A stretch of 64,000 nt of DNA from Schistosoma haematobium (taxonomy: Eukaryota; Platyhelminthes; Trematoda; Strigeidida; Schistosomatidae): contig NC_067195.1 of NCBI RefSeq assembly GCF_000699445.3, positions 60,797,591 through 60,861,590 on the forward strand, read 5' to 3'. The notes under the pieces were generated by a model, which did no database searches, was not told the DNA's origin, and saw only the letters and a program-made list of their open reading frames with translations. Positions 19,673 to 28,994 of this stretch are shown here, one piece after another. Position 1 is the stretch's first letter. Every line of letters begins with the position of its first letter. A program made the position numbers and the translations under genes.

Positions 19673-22450
19673 CTAACTACGTTCATAACAACAAAGACTA
19701 ATCCAAAGCTTCAAGGAGACCTGCTTCAACTGTTCTCTGGTGATCAACAATAACAGTCGTGATATAGACCTAATCACTCTTCCCCAAACTCCACCCATGC
19801 TGTTGGGTGAAGGCCTCGTTGACAATTCAATGTTTATCTTCTGATTCGACTGCTGCACAAACTTGCTTAACTCAGAAACTGTCCCCACGAGGCTTGACGC
19901 ACTGTCACTGTAAATCTCCGGAGGTTTCCTTCTTCTTCCAATAAAACGTAATAAAGCCATTAAAAATGAATCAGTAATCAAACTACATATCATTTCAATA
20001 TGTACTGCCCATGTTTGCAAACAAGTAAACACATATCCATACCCTTTTTCTAGTGATCTTCCTATGTGTCCTTGTTCTTTATGACAATGTCTAATTATCA
20101 TTTCCGTCACTAAGTGTCGACTGGGTAAAATTACTGGATGTTTAAAAGAATTTGGGAAATCTGAGTATCTCAGTTGACCTCCAACGCAGAGTAACCCATC
20201 AAGCATTATCAATGATAAACCTTTCAGATCATCATGACTTACTGCTTTACTGCTGTTTTTAAATTCACTAAGTAATTCTCCATACACTTCTCTCTGAACC
20301 ATCAATAAAATCTTACGCTTGGCAATGTCAAGCTCTTTGACCTTTAAACATCCTAGATGAACGGATCCTTCACAACTCGGTAAACGAAGTACCATCAGGA
20401 ATTCGATGAACCTTCTAAACCAGGTTACAGCTCTGACTAATTTCAACCACTCGGAATAATGTGAGAGAACAGGTGTCATGTTGTACTTTATACTACTCAA
20501 GTTAACCACAGCAGTTTTTCTAAACTCAATATCGTCAGGAGTAGGTTCCGGACAGTCAGTGATTGTTATAGAAAATTCGCCATGCAATAAAGTAGGACAT
20601 TTGAACCAAGATTCAAGATCGGTCATTTTTTGTATACTTCCTCTACATAATAATTCACTTATATGCTTAACGAAACTCTTTGCTTGATCACCAGTGGGAA
20701 TGGATATCAAGCAATCATCAACATAGAAATTATTCTTGACATCATCTACAACATAACCATCATAACCGTCAGAGAATATTTGGGCCGTCTTATTCAAGGC
20801 AAAGTTCGCACGAAATGGCGATGATGTGGCATCAAATGGATGGGATGTCATTTGAAACTCGGATGGTTCCCTCGACATGTCTCCCTCCTGCCACCACAAA
20901 AATCGTGAAGCTCCTCGATCAGACTCAGGGACCTTCACTTGCATGAACATTTCTTCAACATCTGCAGGGATTGCAACTGCCTCCTTGCGAAAACTTATTA
21001 ATATACACCTTAACTCAGCGGTGGTATCGGGTTCTTGATAAATCATATCATTTGGGGAAACCCCTGCAAACTGGGCGGCACGATCAAGGACCACTCTGAG
21101 TTCTTCTGGTTTTTTCATATTTAATACTGCATGATGAGGTAAATACCATCGAGGGCGATAATTAGACTGCAGATATATTTCAAAGACCCTCCTCGCATAA
21201 GTCTTAGTAAAATTACTTTCAATACTTTTGATATACCTGATGTGCAGAGTGACATCCTTCGACAACATACCCTTCAAACTCGGTAATCTACGGTTGGCTA
21301 CTTCATAATTATCCACTTTCATATTTGAAATTTTTTTCCACGGTATAGAAACTACAAAATGACCATTGTCGGAGAGCGTGCCCCCTTCCACAATCTTTAT
21401 AGCCGCCTTGTATTCTACTGATGATTTATCACTTGAATAAGCATCTGAAAACTCTACGTCATAAGGCTTACGTATTTCGTTCTCTAATGTCTGTATCTTA
21501 CTGGTATGATTAACAACTCTTTTCCTATATTCCGGATATGATGGCTTATCATTTACGCCGTTGCTTGTCAAGTCGATGTGCAGCAGAGCGTGATGTCTCT
21601 TCTCACAACTGTTAACATTACAGAGCCTTGTCATCTTGCATTCATTGACCTTATGTCCTTGTCTAAGACAGACGAAACAAATGCCTTTGCTTTTAGCGTG
21701 AGACCATCGGTCTTGAACTGTAAGCGCTAAGAACTGTGGACATTTATAAATAGCATGGTCGTAAGAACACATACTGCATTTAGTTTTCATTGTCAAACTA
21801 TTCCCTTGCTCCGATTGCACGTGACAGTCCGTCCTTACGTTATGTCCTTTTCTTGAACGATTTGCGAACCGTCCAAATCTACTACATGCCGCTCTCGCAC
21901 GCGATGCGATAAACTGAGTGAGTTCGTGAAACGTCGGCTCTCTATCATCTTCGGTTAATTTATCCACCCACTCCGCCCACTGGGCTTGCATAGGTTGAGG
22001 CAAGAGTCCCACTATCCTTTCCAAAGTAACTAAGGAATTTAGATCAGAGGTATAATTCATCTGTTCCAAGACCATAGCACAGTTTTCCATTTTAATAACC
22101 AAGTTTGATAGTTGCTCCCCGTCAGTATAATCAAAATTCACAGCACTGAATAAGTCTTCTAATGTTTCTCGAGCGATTACATGAGACTGTCCGAACAAAC
22201 GTTTTAGAATTTCCCTTGCTCTCTTATAACCAGAGGATGCTTCCATCATGACACAACCCTCAATAGCTGTTTTCGCCTTGCCCTTACAGTAGTGCATCAA
22301 ATAGAGCAAACGTTGGCTATCATAAGTGACTCTTGACGCTACATAGGTCTCAAATTGCCTTATAAATATCCAGTATCCCCTTGGCTGTCCATCGAAATAA
22401 CTCAATTCAACCTTTGGTAGTTCTAGACCAACAACAAGCGCTATAGGCAA
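19673..22450 (-). CDS. BEL/Pao Gag-Pol with missing domains (925 codons)
   Basis: Residues 1-230 are a Pao-type Gag (FDGQPRGYWIFIRQFETYV, LEDLFSAVNF). About 235-320 hold CCHC-type knuckles (CSMCSYDHAIYKCPQF, CFVCLRQGHKVNEC). About 470-610 are RT with YLPHHAVLNMKKPEELRVV and NNFYVDDCLIS (YVDD). Then come integrase N-terminal sequence (GLLCVGGQLRYSDFPNSFKH, HCHKEQGHIGRS) and core (VFTCLQTWAVHIEM, IYSDSASSLVG). Protease, RT thumb, RNase H and the first integrase Asp are absent, and the usual Glu in GVWER is Gly (GVWGR). The frame is never broken. The start is uncertain: it opens at a TTG, and further gag-like sequence lies one frame away at 22470-22724. Confidence 0.85.
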   Translation of the reverse strand: MPIALVVGLELPKVELSYFDGQPRGYWIFIRQFETYVASRVTYDSQRLLYLMHYCKGKAKTAIEGCVMMEASSGYKRAREILKRLFGQSHVIARETLEDLFSAVNFDYTDGEQLSNLVIKMENCAMVLEQMNYTSDLNSLVTLERIVGLLPQPMQAQWAEWVDKLTEDDREPTFHELTQFIASRARAACSRFGRFANRSRKGHNVRTDCHVQSEQGNSLTMKTKCSMCSYDHAIYKCPQFLALTVQDRWSHAKSKGICFVCLRQGHKVNECKMTRLCNVNSCEKRHHALLHIDLTSNGVNDKPSYPEYRKRVVNHTSKIQTLENEIRKPYDVEFSDAYSSDKSSVEYKAAIKIVEGGTLSDNGHFVVSIPWKKISNMKVDNYEVANRRLPSLKGMLSKDVTLHIRYIKSIESNFTKTYARRVFEIYLQSNYRPRWYLPHHAVLNMKKPEELRVVLDRAAQFAGVSPNDMIYQEPDTTAELRCILISFRKEAVAIPADVEEMFMQVKVPESDRGASRFLWWQEGDMSREPSEFQMTSHPFDATSSPFRANFALNKTAQIFSDGYDGYVVDDVKNNFYVDDCLISIPTGDQAKSFVKHISELLCRGSIQKMTDLESWFKCPTLLHGEFSITITDCPEPTPDDIEFRKTAVVNLSSIKYNMTPVLSHYSEWLKLVRAVTWFRRFIEFLMVLRLPSCEGSVHLGCLKVKELDIAKRKILLMVQREVYGELLSEFKNSSKAVSHDDLKGLSLIMLDGLLCVGGQLRYSDFPNSFKHPVILPSRHLVTEMIIRHCHKEQGHIGRSLEKGYGYVFTCLQTWAVHIEMICSLITDSFLMALLRFIGRRRKPPEIYSDSASSLVGTVSELSKFVQQSNQKINIELSTRPSPNSMGGVWGRVIRSISRLLLLITREQLKQVSLKLWISLCCYERS

Positions 22451-22469
22451 AACGCTCTTTCCTGATAAT

Positions 22470-22724
22470 TCAAGCCTTTGCTTCTCCTGTCATCGAATTA
22501 AGACTAGAGTCACTACCATGATAATCAACCCTATTCGAGTCTGAACCATGACACTTAAGGACATCAAAAGGCACTTGCTTGGTAATAGGGGATTCTTCAT
22601 TAACATCAACGAACTTTGAGCTTGATTTTCTTCGACGATTAGTTGGCATCATAAGCGAAACGACCAAATATTTCCAGAAACGATAATCAAAATCCGCGAA
22701 CGATTGCCAAGTGACTTCGGTCAA
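22470..22724 (-). CDS. Possible BEL/Pao Gag N-terminus, out of frame
   Basis: 84 codons starting MTEVTWQSFADFDYRF and ending just 19 bases before the long frame. A run of four T (positions 22449-22452 in complement) separates the two frames, so one lost or gained T plus the TGA at 22470-22472 disconnects them. No motif proves Gag identity; position is the argument. Confidence 0.45.
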   Translation of the reverse strand: MTEVTWQSFADFDYRFWKYLVVSLMMPTNRRRKSSSKFVDVNEESPITKQVPFDVLKCHGSDSNRVDYHGSDSSLNSMTGEAKA

Positions 22725-23025
22725 TTAATAATTGTTTAGAACTGTAGAATCCAAACTACGGTTTGGATAGAAGAATAGCCGTCCGGGTACTTTAGACACG
22801 CGCCCTTTCCCGTCGAAATCAAAACAAGTAATCGGGTAAATAGCGGTCCTGTAATTCATCATAAATTTAAATGTAAATCGTTACCTAAACAAATATTACC
22901 ACCCGGCTATTCAACCAATAATTGTTCAATCAATCAAATCTAAATTACAATAAATAAAGAAGTTGATAGAAGATGAGGGAAAACTACCAGTCACAACAAA
23001 TGAACGTTATTCTATCCTGACTGGA

Positions 23026-23293
23026 TAGAACACACACAAAAGGAGGAGCAAATCAACATGGCTACCGCCAGGAACAAGTGTCAAGTAAAACAACACAGAT
23101 GCAGTTCAGGAAGAAACACAACTTAGCGAATGAGTAAGAAAAACAAAAACTATAATAAAAATACAAGTATTAACAATTCAAATGTAATCAAGAGACAACA
23201 GTGTACAACTAAGGTGATCAATAGGAACAAAGTGCAAGTATATACATGGAGGGATTTTCACCAACACACAAAACATTCAAAATGGATCTTACA
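23026..23293 (-). repeat. BEL/Pao 5' LTR
   Basis: Matches 19286-19553 at 267 of 268 positions by eye. The adjoining internal side carries TCCAGTCAGGATAG in element sense, where a primer-binding site would be. The match of that stretch to a tRNA end was not established. Confidence 0.9.
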
Positions 23294-23689
23294 GTTCCAA
23301 CTCCACATTGTATCATCTGGGATTATCAGTGTCTGTCTGTTTGTTGTTGTCGACTGGACTGTGTTGTAGGTTGAGTGAATCAAGTGTATATACACGAACC
23401 CGACAGAGTCATGAATGCTGCAGTTACATTATACATATTCCAACTATGGGCTTTGATCAAAGCAATATTCATACTTACCACAAACGCAAGAGAGCCTAAC
23501 ATCACAAAAGGAGGGAAAATGGCATTACTGACCAACAAACATGATGGTGAGGAGATAACTTCAACCCACCCATGTCTGTAGGGAAGAACATTTCGTTTAT
23601 TTACGGCTCGTCATAGTCTGGTGAAATGTCATGAACCAATGGTATTATGCAAAATACCTCATTAAATCGTGTTAAGAATGCTGAATTAG

Positions 23690-24455
23690 TCTCACTTTCT
23701 ATCGAGTAATGCTATTACAAGCAAATTAGACAATTCTCTGAAGCGAAGTCTACTCAAGACCCGATAAAATCTACGAAAAAATATGGTCTCAGATAGCTTC
23801 GACGAAAAGGGAGACATCCACTTGTGTATCAGAATACTGTTTTCAGCACAATATTTTATAACTACACATAATCCTATACTTCCAGCTTCTTTCTGAACCA
23901 CCTCCATTTTTCAGTTGTTTATCCACTCATACCTTGTTTACACTTATTTTCTTTAACATATTGGAATGCTCTTGCTTAATAAGTACCTTAACAAAAGAGA
24001 ATTAGACTGAGTAGTTATGCCTTAAATATCCTTCCATGGACATTGTATGCTCTGCTTCTCGTCCTTTTTTTCTTGCACCGTTTTTCAGCCCCCCTTGAGA
24101 CATGCCACTGAAAACGGATATGGGACGGGTGACTTCATCCTGCACCATCATCGAGGCCTCAGATATTCCAGAGGGATATAAGGTTGCGGTTTCTAGAAGC
24201 CCCCAACTTCACATGAATTTATTATCGACCATCAGTTACACGTCGCAACGCGACCCTCATAAAGGGCGCCAACTGTGATACTGACAATACGATTCTTACT
24301 AAAGCCATATACACTCATATCTTATCAAATATCAACCCAGCTGGGTAATTTACTACAGTGGAGATTGTATCTTTTGTAGCAATTTGATCTTGCCTGTAAA
24401 CTGGCATGCCTCATGTAAGAAAGTGTTATTTGAGAATAAATTATCATTATTATTT
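23690..24455 (+). mobile_element. 5'-truncated non-LTR 3' end upstream of APRT exon 1
   Basis: Homologous to the insert at 1556-2181 in the opposite orientation. It ends GAATAAATTATCATTATTATTT, a polyadenylation-like signal and TTA-rich tail, only six bases before the ATG of the APRT pseudogene. Shared landmarks include GGCATGCCTCATGTAA and CAACCCAGCTG. Its left end is not sharply defined (about 23690). No coding frame was recognised. Confidence 0.7.
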
Positions 24456-24461
24456 CGTAAA

Positions 24462-24547
24462 ATGTCTGATAGGGAATCTAGACTAAAAGCTATCGACTCA
24501 GCTATCGGAATTGTACACAATTTCCCAGTGAAAGGCATTTTCTTTAG
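24462..24547 (+). pseudogene. APRT: APRT pseudogene exon 1
   Basis: ATG at 24462 opens 28 codons rich in N-terminal APRT features (RLKAID, NFP..GI.FR). It ends in a split AG codon followed by a GTATTT donor. The 63-bp intron to 24610 has a pyrimidine-rich acceptor (TCTGTGTTTTCAG), a very short 5' intron of the kind schistosome genes often have. Confidence 0.82.
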
Positions 24548-24610
24548 GTATTTGTTTCTTTTTATATAATTTCTGCATATATCTGGACAGAAATTTTTCT
24601 GTGTTTTCAG

Positions 24611-24685
24611 AAATCCTGTTTAACTCAATGTCTATTGAATTAATTATATTATATGGCTACATCCCAGATAGAGCGTAAATTCAAA
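24611..24685 (+). pseudogene. APRT: APRT pseudogene exon 2, frameshifted
   Basis: After the acceptor the phase-correct frame reads only RNPV before a stop. NSMSIELIILY continues in a second frame and MATSQIERKFK in a third. The pieces fit the segment linking the substrate-side N-terminus to the central sheet. The 3' splice boundary is not evident; the gypsy LTR starts at 24700. Confidence 0.6.
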
Positions 24686-24699
24686 GCTGTGTTACACCC

Positions 24700-25000
24700 T
24701 GTAGCGGTAAATAAATCCCCAAAATTAATAGCTCTGTAAGTCTTCGATATTTGATGCTAAACGCATTAGTTTTAATGGAATCACCAAGCTGAAGGCGCTA
24801 GATCACGCATTCGCACCAGATCACCAGTGAGTACGCCGTGCTCCACATCTCCTACGACCGCTAGCCAACTTAGATTGATTACTTCTCCATATATCGATAG
24901 CCTATCAAATATATCTTCAAACATCTTCGCTTCTAACTTTTGATTTGACTGGGTTGGCACATTTCGGTTATAAAGGTGTTACGTGTAAGGGCGTTGTCAA
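24700..25000 (+). repeat. Ty3/gypsy LTR (approximate end)
   Basis: Begins TGTAGCGGTAAATAAAT like the copy at 3639 and stays homologous through TTTTGATTTGACTGGGT and GTTGTCAAACTCCGAATAC. It abuts APRT exon 2 on the left and, around 25000-25030, a minus-strand LTR on the right. No gag follows on the plus strand. The alternative of one 684-bp minus-strand LTR from 25383 down to 24700 cannot be excluded. Confidence 0.55.
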
Positions 25001-25014
25001 ACTCCGAATACTTT

Positions 25015-25383
25015 AGGCATCCTTAAACCTGTTTACAGTACTGTTATATCTTGAAAAGTTGATTTTTCTTGATACTACCGCGTATAACAGAGAACTAGAA
25101 CACCAAAACCCTCCCAAGTCGCAATAAGAAGACAGAAGACTAACGAAAGGAATGTTATTCCAAACAGTGTCAATCATAGTCAGGAATTTATAGTTTTTAG
25201 TGAGAACGAAATCATCATTACAGTCTTCCAATCCGCATACAAGGGGTTATTAGCATAATCCAATCGGGAAGCTACACGTTGGAATTCTAGAACATTCTTC
25301 CGAAAGGTGATTGGATGGGACGTCTTCGGCTCCTTCTGAGCCTCTTACAGCTTCCTCGAGTTCACCGGTGGTCCGTCGTCACA
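25015..25383 (-). repeat. 3' LTR of minus-strand gypsy element (end approximate)
   Basis: In minus sense it starts TGTGACGACGGACCACC directly after a polypurine tract AAAGGGGGGG that overlaps the end of the integrase frame. It contains TTCCCGATTGGATT (inverted CCAAT) and AAACTATAAATTCC (TATA-like). The distal boundary is blurred by the neighbouring plus-strand LTR. Confidence 0.6.
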
Positions 25384-26270
25384 CCCCCCCTTTAAAGTCC
25401 GTTGTGTAAGATTCTTTTGGATCCACCTGAAGCTTGGGTGTCGCATTCCTCTTGCGGTCCATTACTCTCGAGGGTTGTACAGCTTTCTCTCTGCGTCGTT
25501 TGTCTTTTCGATATTTGCGCTCATGATGGTTCTTCTGAGATGAATCTTCGAGCAATTGAAATTGGAGCCGGCTTTCTGTGACCACTGTACTATCATTTCT
25601 TTGCATTTGATTTATATGTCTTATGCATTTTCCGACACCTTTCCGGACTAGGTACAGTACATTTCCGATTCGACGTTCTATGACACCTGGTTCCCACTTC
25701 CTATTACCTTGATACGATCTGACAAGTACCTTTTCACCCACCTGGAAGCTAAGATTGACCTTACGATTTTCATTTGTGGGTTTATTTGTCTTTCTTGGCG
25801 GCAACATACTGTTAAAGACTGTCCGGATTTTCCTTCCGAACATACACTCGGCCGGAGACTTTCCTTCTGGTACTGCCGGATTAGGGGTAACTCTATAAGA
25901 CATTAAGAACTTATTAATCACTTGATCCGGGATACCCTCACCTCCCCCTTTAACCAGAGCTCTTTTTGTCGTATCCACGAATCTTTCTGCCTGGCCATTC
26001 GATTGAGGATGGTACGGAGGAGATTGTAGATGCAATATGCCATTTTCACTGCAAAACCGTTTGAAGGCGGATGACATAAACTGAGTACCATTGTCGGTCA
26101 CTAAGATCTCTGGAACCCCAAAACAAGCAAACAATCCTGACAATCTTCTTATTGTACTATCTGAGGTCGTATTCGGCATGTCATATACTTCTGGCCATTT
26201 TGTGAAAGCATCTACAACAACTAAGTAATTCCTGCCTTGTATTGGTCCGGCGAAATCAGCATGTATTCTA
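25379..26270 (-). CDS. Ty3/gypsy integrase, N-terminally truncated
   Basis: The frame holds the integrase core with all three catalytic residues: RIHADFAGPIQG (Asp), EILVTDNGTQF (Asp) and HPQSNGQAERFVDT (Glu). A GKSPAECMFGRKIRT segment and a C-terminal domain (VGEKVLVRSYQGNRKWEPGV, RHINQMQ) follow, then a basic tail rich in RRR/KR. The open frame begins at 26299, but its first ten residues come from a foreign LTR piece, so integrase sequence starts near 26270. The zinc-binding N-terminal domain, RT and RNase H are missing. It ends in the polypurine tract. Confidence 0.88.
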
Positions 26271-26283
26271 CGCTGCGCATCTA

Positions 26284-26308
26284 TCCTGCAGTCACACACG
26301 TTACGACA
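26284..26308 (+). repeat. Remnant of 5' LTR of internally deleted gypsy element
   Basis: CCTGCAGTCAC followed by ACGTTACGACA repeats the last 25 bases of the LTR ending at 27564. Everything upstream in the LTR has been replaced by the minus-strand integrase. Confidence 0.65.
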
Positions 26309-26321
26309 ATTGGCGACGGGG
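26309..26321 (+). promoter_or_regulatory. Primer-binding site candidate
   Basis: ATTGGCGACGGGG follows the LTR end directly. The TGGCGACGGGG part could pair with a tRNA 3' end ending in CGCCA. The tRNA identity was not determined. Confidence 0.5.
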
Positions 26322-26466
26322 TAGAGAAAATTTTGAACCCTCTAGTTGGACGAGATTCAGTATAATTATTTTGACCAATCAATATCCAGATTTGTCATCG
26401 GCGTCCTTGGAGGTCATTGGTTGTTAATTGATTACAGTATTTCTCATTACCCTGCTGACTCAGAAA

Positions 26467-26503
26467 ATGACTATACTTCCCGACCAATTGAAGCTACTAC
26501 TAG

Positions 26504-26537
<34 letters not shown>

Positions 26538-27177
26538 TTTCAGAGAGAGCCAGTTGAATGTTTTGGACTATTTACGTACGCGACTGCTAAATCTCCCATG
26601 TTTCGGAGATGTGAAAGAAATTGATGAATTAATTTCTCACTTGCATACTGAACTCGAAAATGACTGCAGGACGTATGAATATGAAAACAAAAGCCTCTAT
26701 GAATCCCTGATGATCAGTAACGCAAACGAGGCAGTCGCTCATGATCCGTCCAGCGATCCAGAATTGTCCAATTCAGAAGCATGCCCTGTTGTGGGTTCAA
26801 ATCCCACTGTGCCTGAAACATGTGAGGTATCCAGCTTACAAGAGGAACCCCTCGTGCCAGAAAATGTTTCCCGTGCATCAAATAATGGTCAGAAATCTAA
26901 TACGAATTTCAAAGATGCTGTTTATTTTAGTGATCTATTATCCACTGATGGAATTCTGAAGAGGTCCGATGAATATGTTTCACAAGAATCAAACCTTAAT
27001 GACCTCATATCTAGTGTCGCTGGTCCTCATCATCTAATCAGTTTTAGTGAACCCTCTACTCAATGCGCGAAATATGCTTTAAATAGAATCAGACTAACTG
27101 TTACTTGGGTATATGAGGACCCAACGTTATTTCGCGGGGGAGGACGGACGAAGAAAATTTTAAAATCCGGATATTAA
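26467..27177 (+). CDS. Gag-like protein of internally deleted gypsy element, with polyQ
   Basis: 236 residues from ATG at 26467, chosen because it is the first ATG giving the gag-like start MTILPDQLKLLLDR. A run of nine Gln from CAG repeats (about 26512-26538) follows, then FRESQLNVLDYLRTRLL. The remaining ~160 residues are acidic and Ser-rich (SSDPELSNSEACP, FSDLLSTDGILKRSDEY) and unrecognised. The frame ends 14 bp before the polypurine tract. It sits between an LTR-PBS remnant and a 3' LTR, so all pol domains are deleted. Gag identity is inferred from position and the N-terminal style. Confidence 0.5.
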
Positions 27178-27190
27178 CTCCGGAACTTTC

Positions 27191-27205
27191 AAAAAAAGGG
27201 GGAGG
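27191..27205 (+). other. Polypurine tract
   Basis: AAAAAAAGGGGGAGG lies immediately before the LTR start TGTTAGGATAG, the plus-strand primer position in LTR retrotransposons. Confidence 0.8.
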
Positions 27206-27564
27206 TGTTAGGATAGTCGAAAAAATATACCAATAATTATCGTGTTAAGTCTACGGTGGCCTTGGACCTTAAATGTACATTTCCTATTGGTCGATGTTTA
27301 TTTCACTTGTTAAATATTGTGTAAATGTTGTTTTCTATTTTATGGTACGATGTGGTTTGTTTGTTTGGTATATAAATAGAGGATGTCTGAAATACAATGA
27401 TTCATAACTCAGAGGCTGTGACTTGTGTTCTGGACTCAACTGGCTGGGCTAGACAGGGAAGTGGGACCAATAGGGACTCTAGGTCGTCCGTACGTGTTTA
27501 CGTGTCACTGTAATGGATTGATAAATACACTGCTTATCAAAACCTGCAGTCACAAGTTACGACA
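27206..27564 (+). repeat. 3' LTR of internally deleted gypsy element
   Basis: 359 bp from TGTTAGGATAGTCG to CACAAGTTACGACA, homologous to the solo LTR 9597-9948. Contains GGTATATAAATAGAGG (TATA box) around 27370. It ends ten bases before APRT exon 3. Confidence 0.85.
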
Positions 27565-27574
27565 AGTACGTTAG

Positions 27575-27727
27575 AAAGTATACGTTGGTGTAGGCCTCGA
27601 GTTACGCGGCTTTCTTCTTGAACCAGTACTTTCCATTCGTTTGAACTGCTCTTTCTTTCTTATTCGAAAAGCAGGAAGACTTCCAGGTCCTTGTTTTTCT
27701 TAGAAATACAAAATTGATTATGGAACC
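27575..27727 (+). pseudogene. APRT: APRT pseudogene exon 3
   Basis: Exactly 51 codons following a TTAG acceptor, starting KVYVGVGLELRGF and ending KYKIDYGT. One TAG lies at codon 43. The following TTAAGT is best explained as a GTAAGT donor with one G-to-T change. The central RGF and IRK..LPG patterns are family hallmarks. Confidence 0.85.
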
Positions 27728-28769
27728 TTAAGTTCGTGGTAATGATGCATGTCGTTCTAAAATTATCTCCCTTTGAATCTAAGCCATATAGTTCGTCAAA
27801 GACGTACTAAATCCAACAGGCTAGTTGCTCAAAACATCAAAAAGTCCCGTCATTCCATTTTGCTTTTGCTAGTTTAATTGATAAAGTTATAATTGGCTGA
27901 GTTCCTTTCATTATAGAGTTCAAGAGTGAAGGAACGATGTCATAGATCTTATCACTAATTGCCTAAGGTGTGTTGAAGTCAACTGAGCCATAATAATCGT
28001 GGTTTAGTGAACTTTAATAGAGTCTTTCAGTGTACATACAATCCGTTTCAAACTAAAGTTAAATCACACTGAACTACTTTGAGAAAATCATTTCTTTTTC
28101 AACTCTATCCAATCTCTCTTATGATCTATTCCTTTTCTTAGACTCGTTTGTTCCAGTTACTATTCAGTAGGAAACAGGATTCCTGTTTGACTTGGATCTA
28201 ACGTGATTGCAGAAAATTACTTGGCTCGCATCATCAATGGTTACCATTAAAGGCAAATGAGTGATAAGTTGTTTCAAATTCCGTTAAATTAATATATGAA
28301 ATGTAAATGTAGAGCCGTCGTTTATTCTGCAATGTGAAAATAAGGTAACGTCGACGCTCTAACCACTTTCCGTACAATAGTTTCATATATCTGGCCACCG
28401 TCTGAACGAACCCAACATCTTGACCTAAGTATAGATAGTTTCCTTGAATCAAATGCAAATCTCGCCCAGGGTAGTTTTGATACCAAATCAAATAGAGTAA
28501 GTTGTTGTGTTAATTAGGAGTATTTGATTCATAGTACAAACTAAGAATCCCAAAAATAACCCAATCTAACCAATAAGTATTAGATGAGCACGAACAAACC
28601 TATTGTATTTGGAATTCGAAATCAAGCATTTGACAAGTACAAAGGAATCATTAGTTCATAGAAACACCACAGTTGGCGTTACATGAATAGTAATTATAAT
28701 GGGTAATTATGCTAATCTTACTCATTTTAATCCTAAAGGGTGTTCTTCATTATCTTACAACAATCATAG

Positions 28770-28994
28770 GATACCATAGAAATTCGAAAGGATGCTCTCA
28801 ACTTTGGCAACAGTGTAATTCTGTTGGATGATGTTTTGGCTACCGGCAGAAGCCTTGAAGCTTATGTTAACTTGGTAAAACTATCTGGAGCTGAGGAATG
28901 ATCCAGCCTAGTGTTTTTGGAAATAAAGGATTTGCGTACATGTGAAAGATTGAGAAAACTTGGTGTTGCTGTTCATTCGCTCCTTCAAATTTAA
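28770..28994 (+). pseudogene. APRT: APRT pseudogene exon 4
   Basis: 75 codons including TAA. DTIEIRKDALNFGNSVILLD leads into the PRPP-binding loop DDVLATGRS, where the second Gly of the usual TGG/TGGS pattern is Arg. After SGAEE comes TGA, then the same frame continues SSLVFLEIKDLRTCERLRKL. An AATAAA near 29230 could be the old polyadenylation signal. Confidence 0.88.

Larger units (their letters stand above)
19286..23293 (-). mobile_element. Young BEL/Pao-type LTR retrotransposon with internal deletions
   Basis: The unit has two 268-bp LTRs, a polypurine-like tract beside the left LTR (TTTTGGGGGCCGG in minus sense) and one long minus-strand frame carrying BEL/Pao-type Gag, RT and integrase pieces. 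The LTRs differ only at 19331 (A) against 23071 (G). Total length of 4.0 kb is well short of a full BEL element because protease, RT thumb, RNase H and integrase segments are missing. No clear target duplication: only GTT is shared by the outer flanks. Confidence 0.9.
24462..28994 (+). pseudogene. APRT: Adenine phosphoribosyltransferase pseudogene (four exons)
   Basis: APRT makes AMP from adenine and PRPP in purine salvage, on which schistosomes depend. Four pieces in order give about 180 codons, the family's normal length: exon 1 24462-24547 (SRLKAIDSAIGIVHNFPVKG), exon 2 24611-24685 (NSMSIELI and SQIERKF, two frameshifts), exon 3 27575-27727 (GLELRGFLLEPVLSIRLNCS) and exon 4 28770-28994 (SVILLDDVLATGRSLEAYVN, then VAVHSLLQI and TAA). 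Introns are kept, so this is a DNA-level duplicate, not a retrocopy. Damage: TAG in exon 3, TGA at 28899-28901, splice donor GTAAGT changed to TTAAGT at 27728, and Gly to Arg in the PRPP loop (LATGRS). Gypsy fragments fill 24700-27564 between exons 2 and 3. Confidence 0.88.

Noticed and set aside
19390..19701. Plus-strand frames in both BEL LTRs (also 23130-23369)
   Set aside because: They share the LTR sequence and diverge at the LTR edge, so they are repeat by-products.
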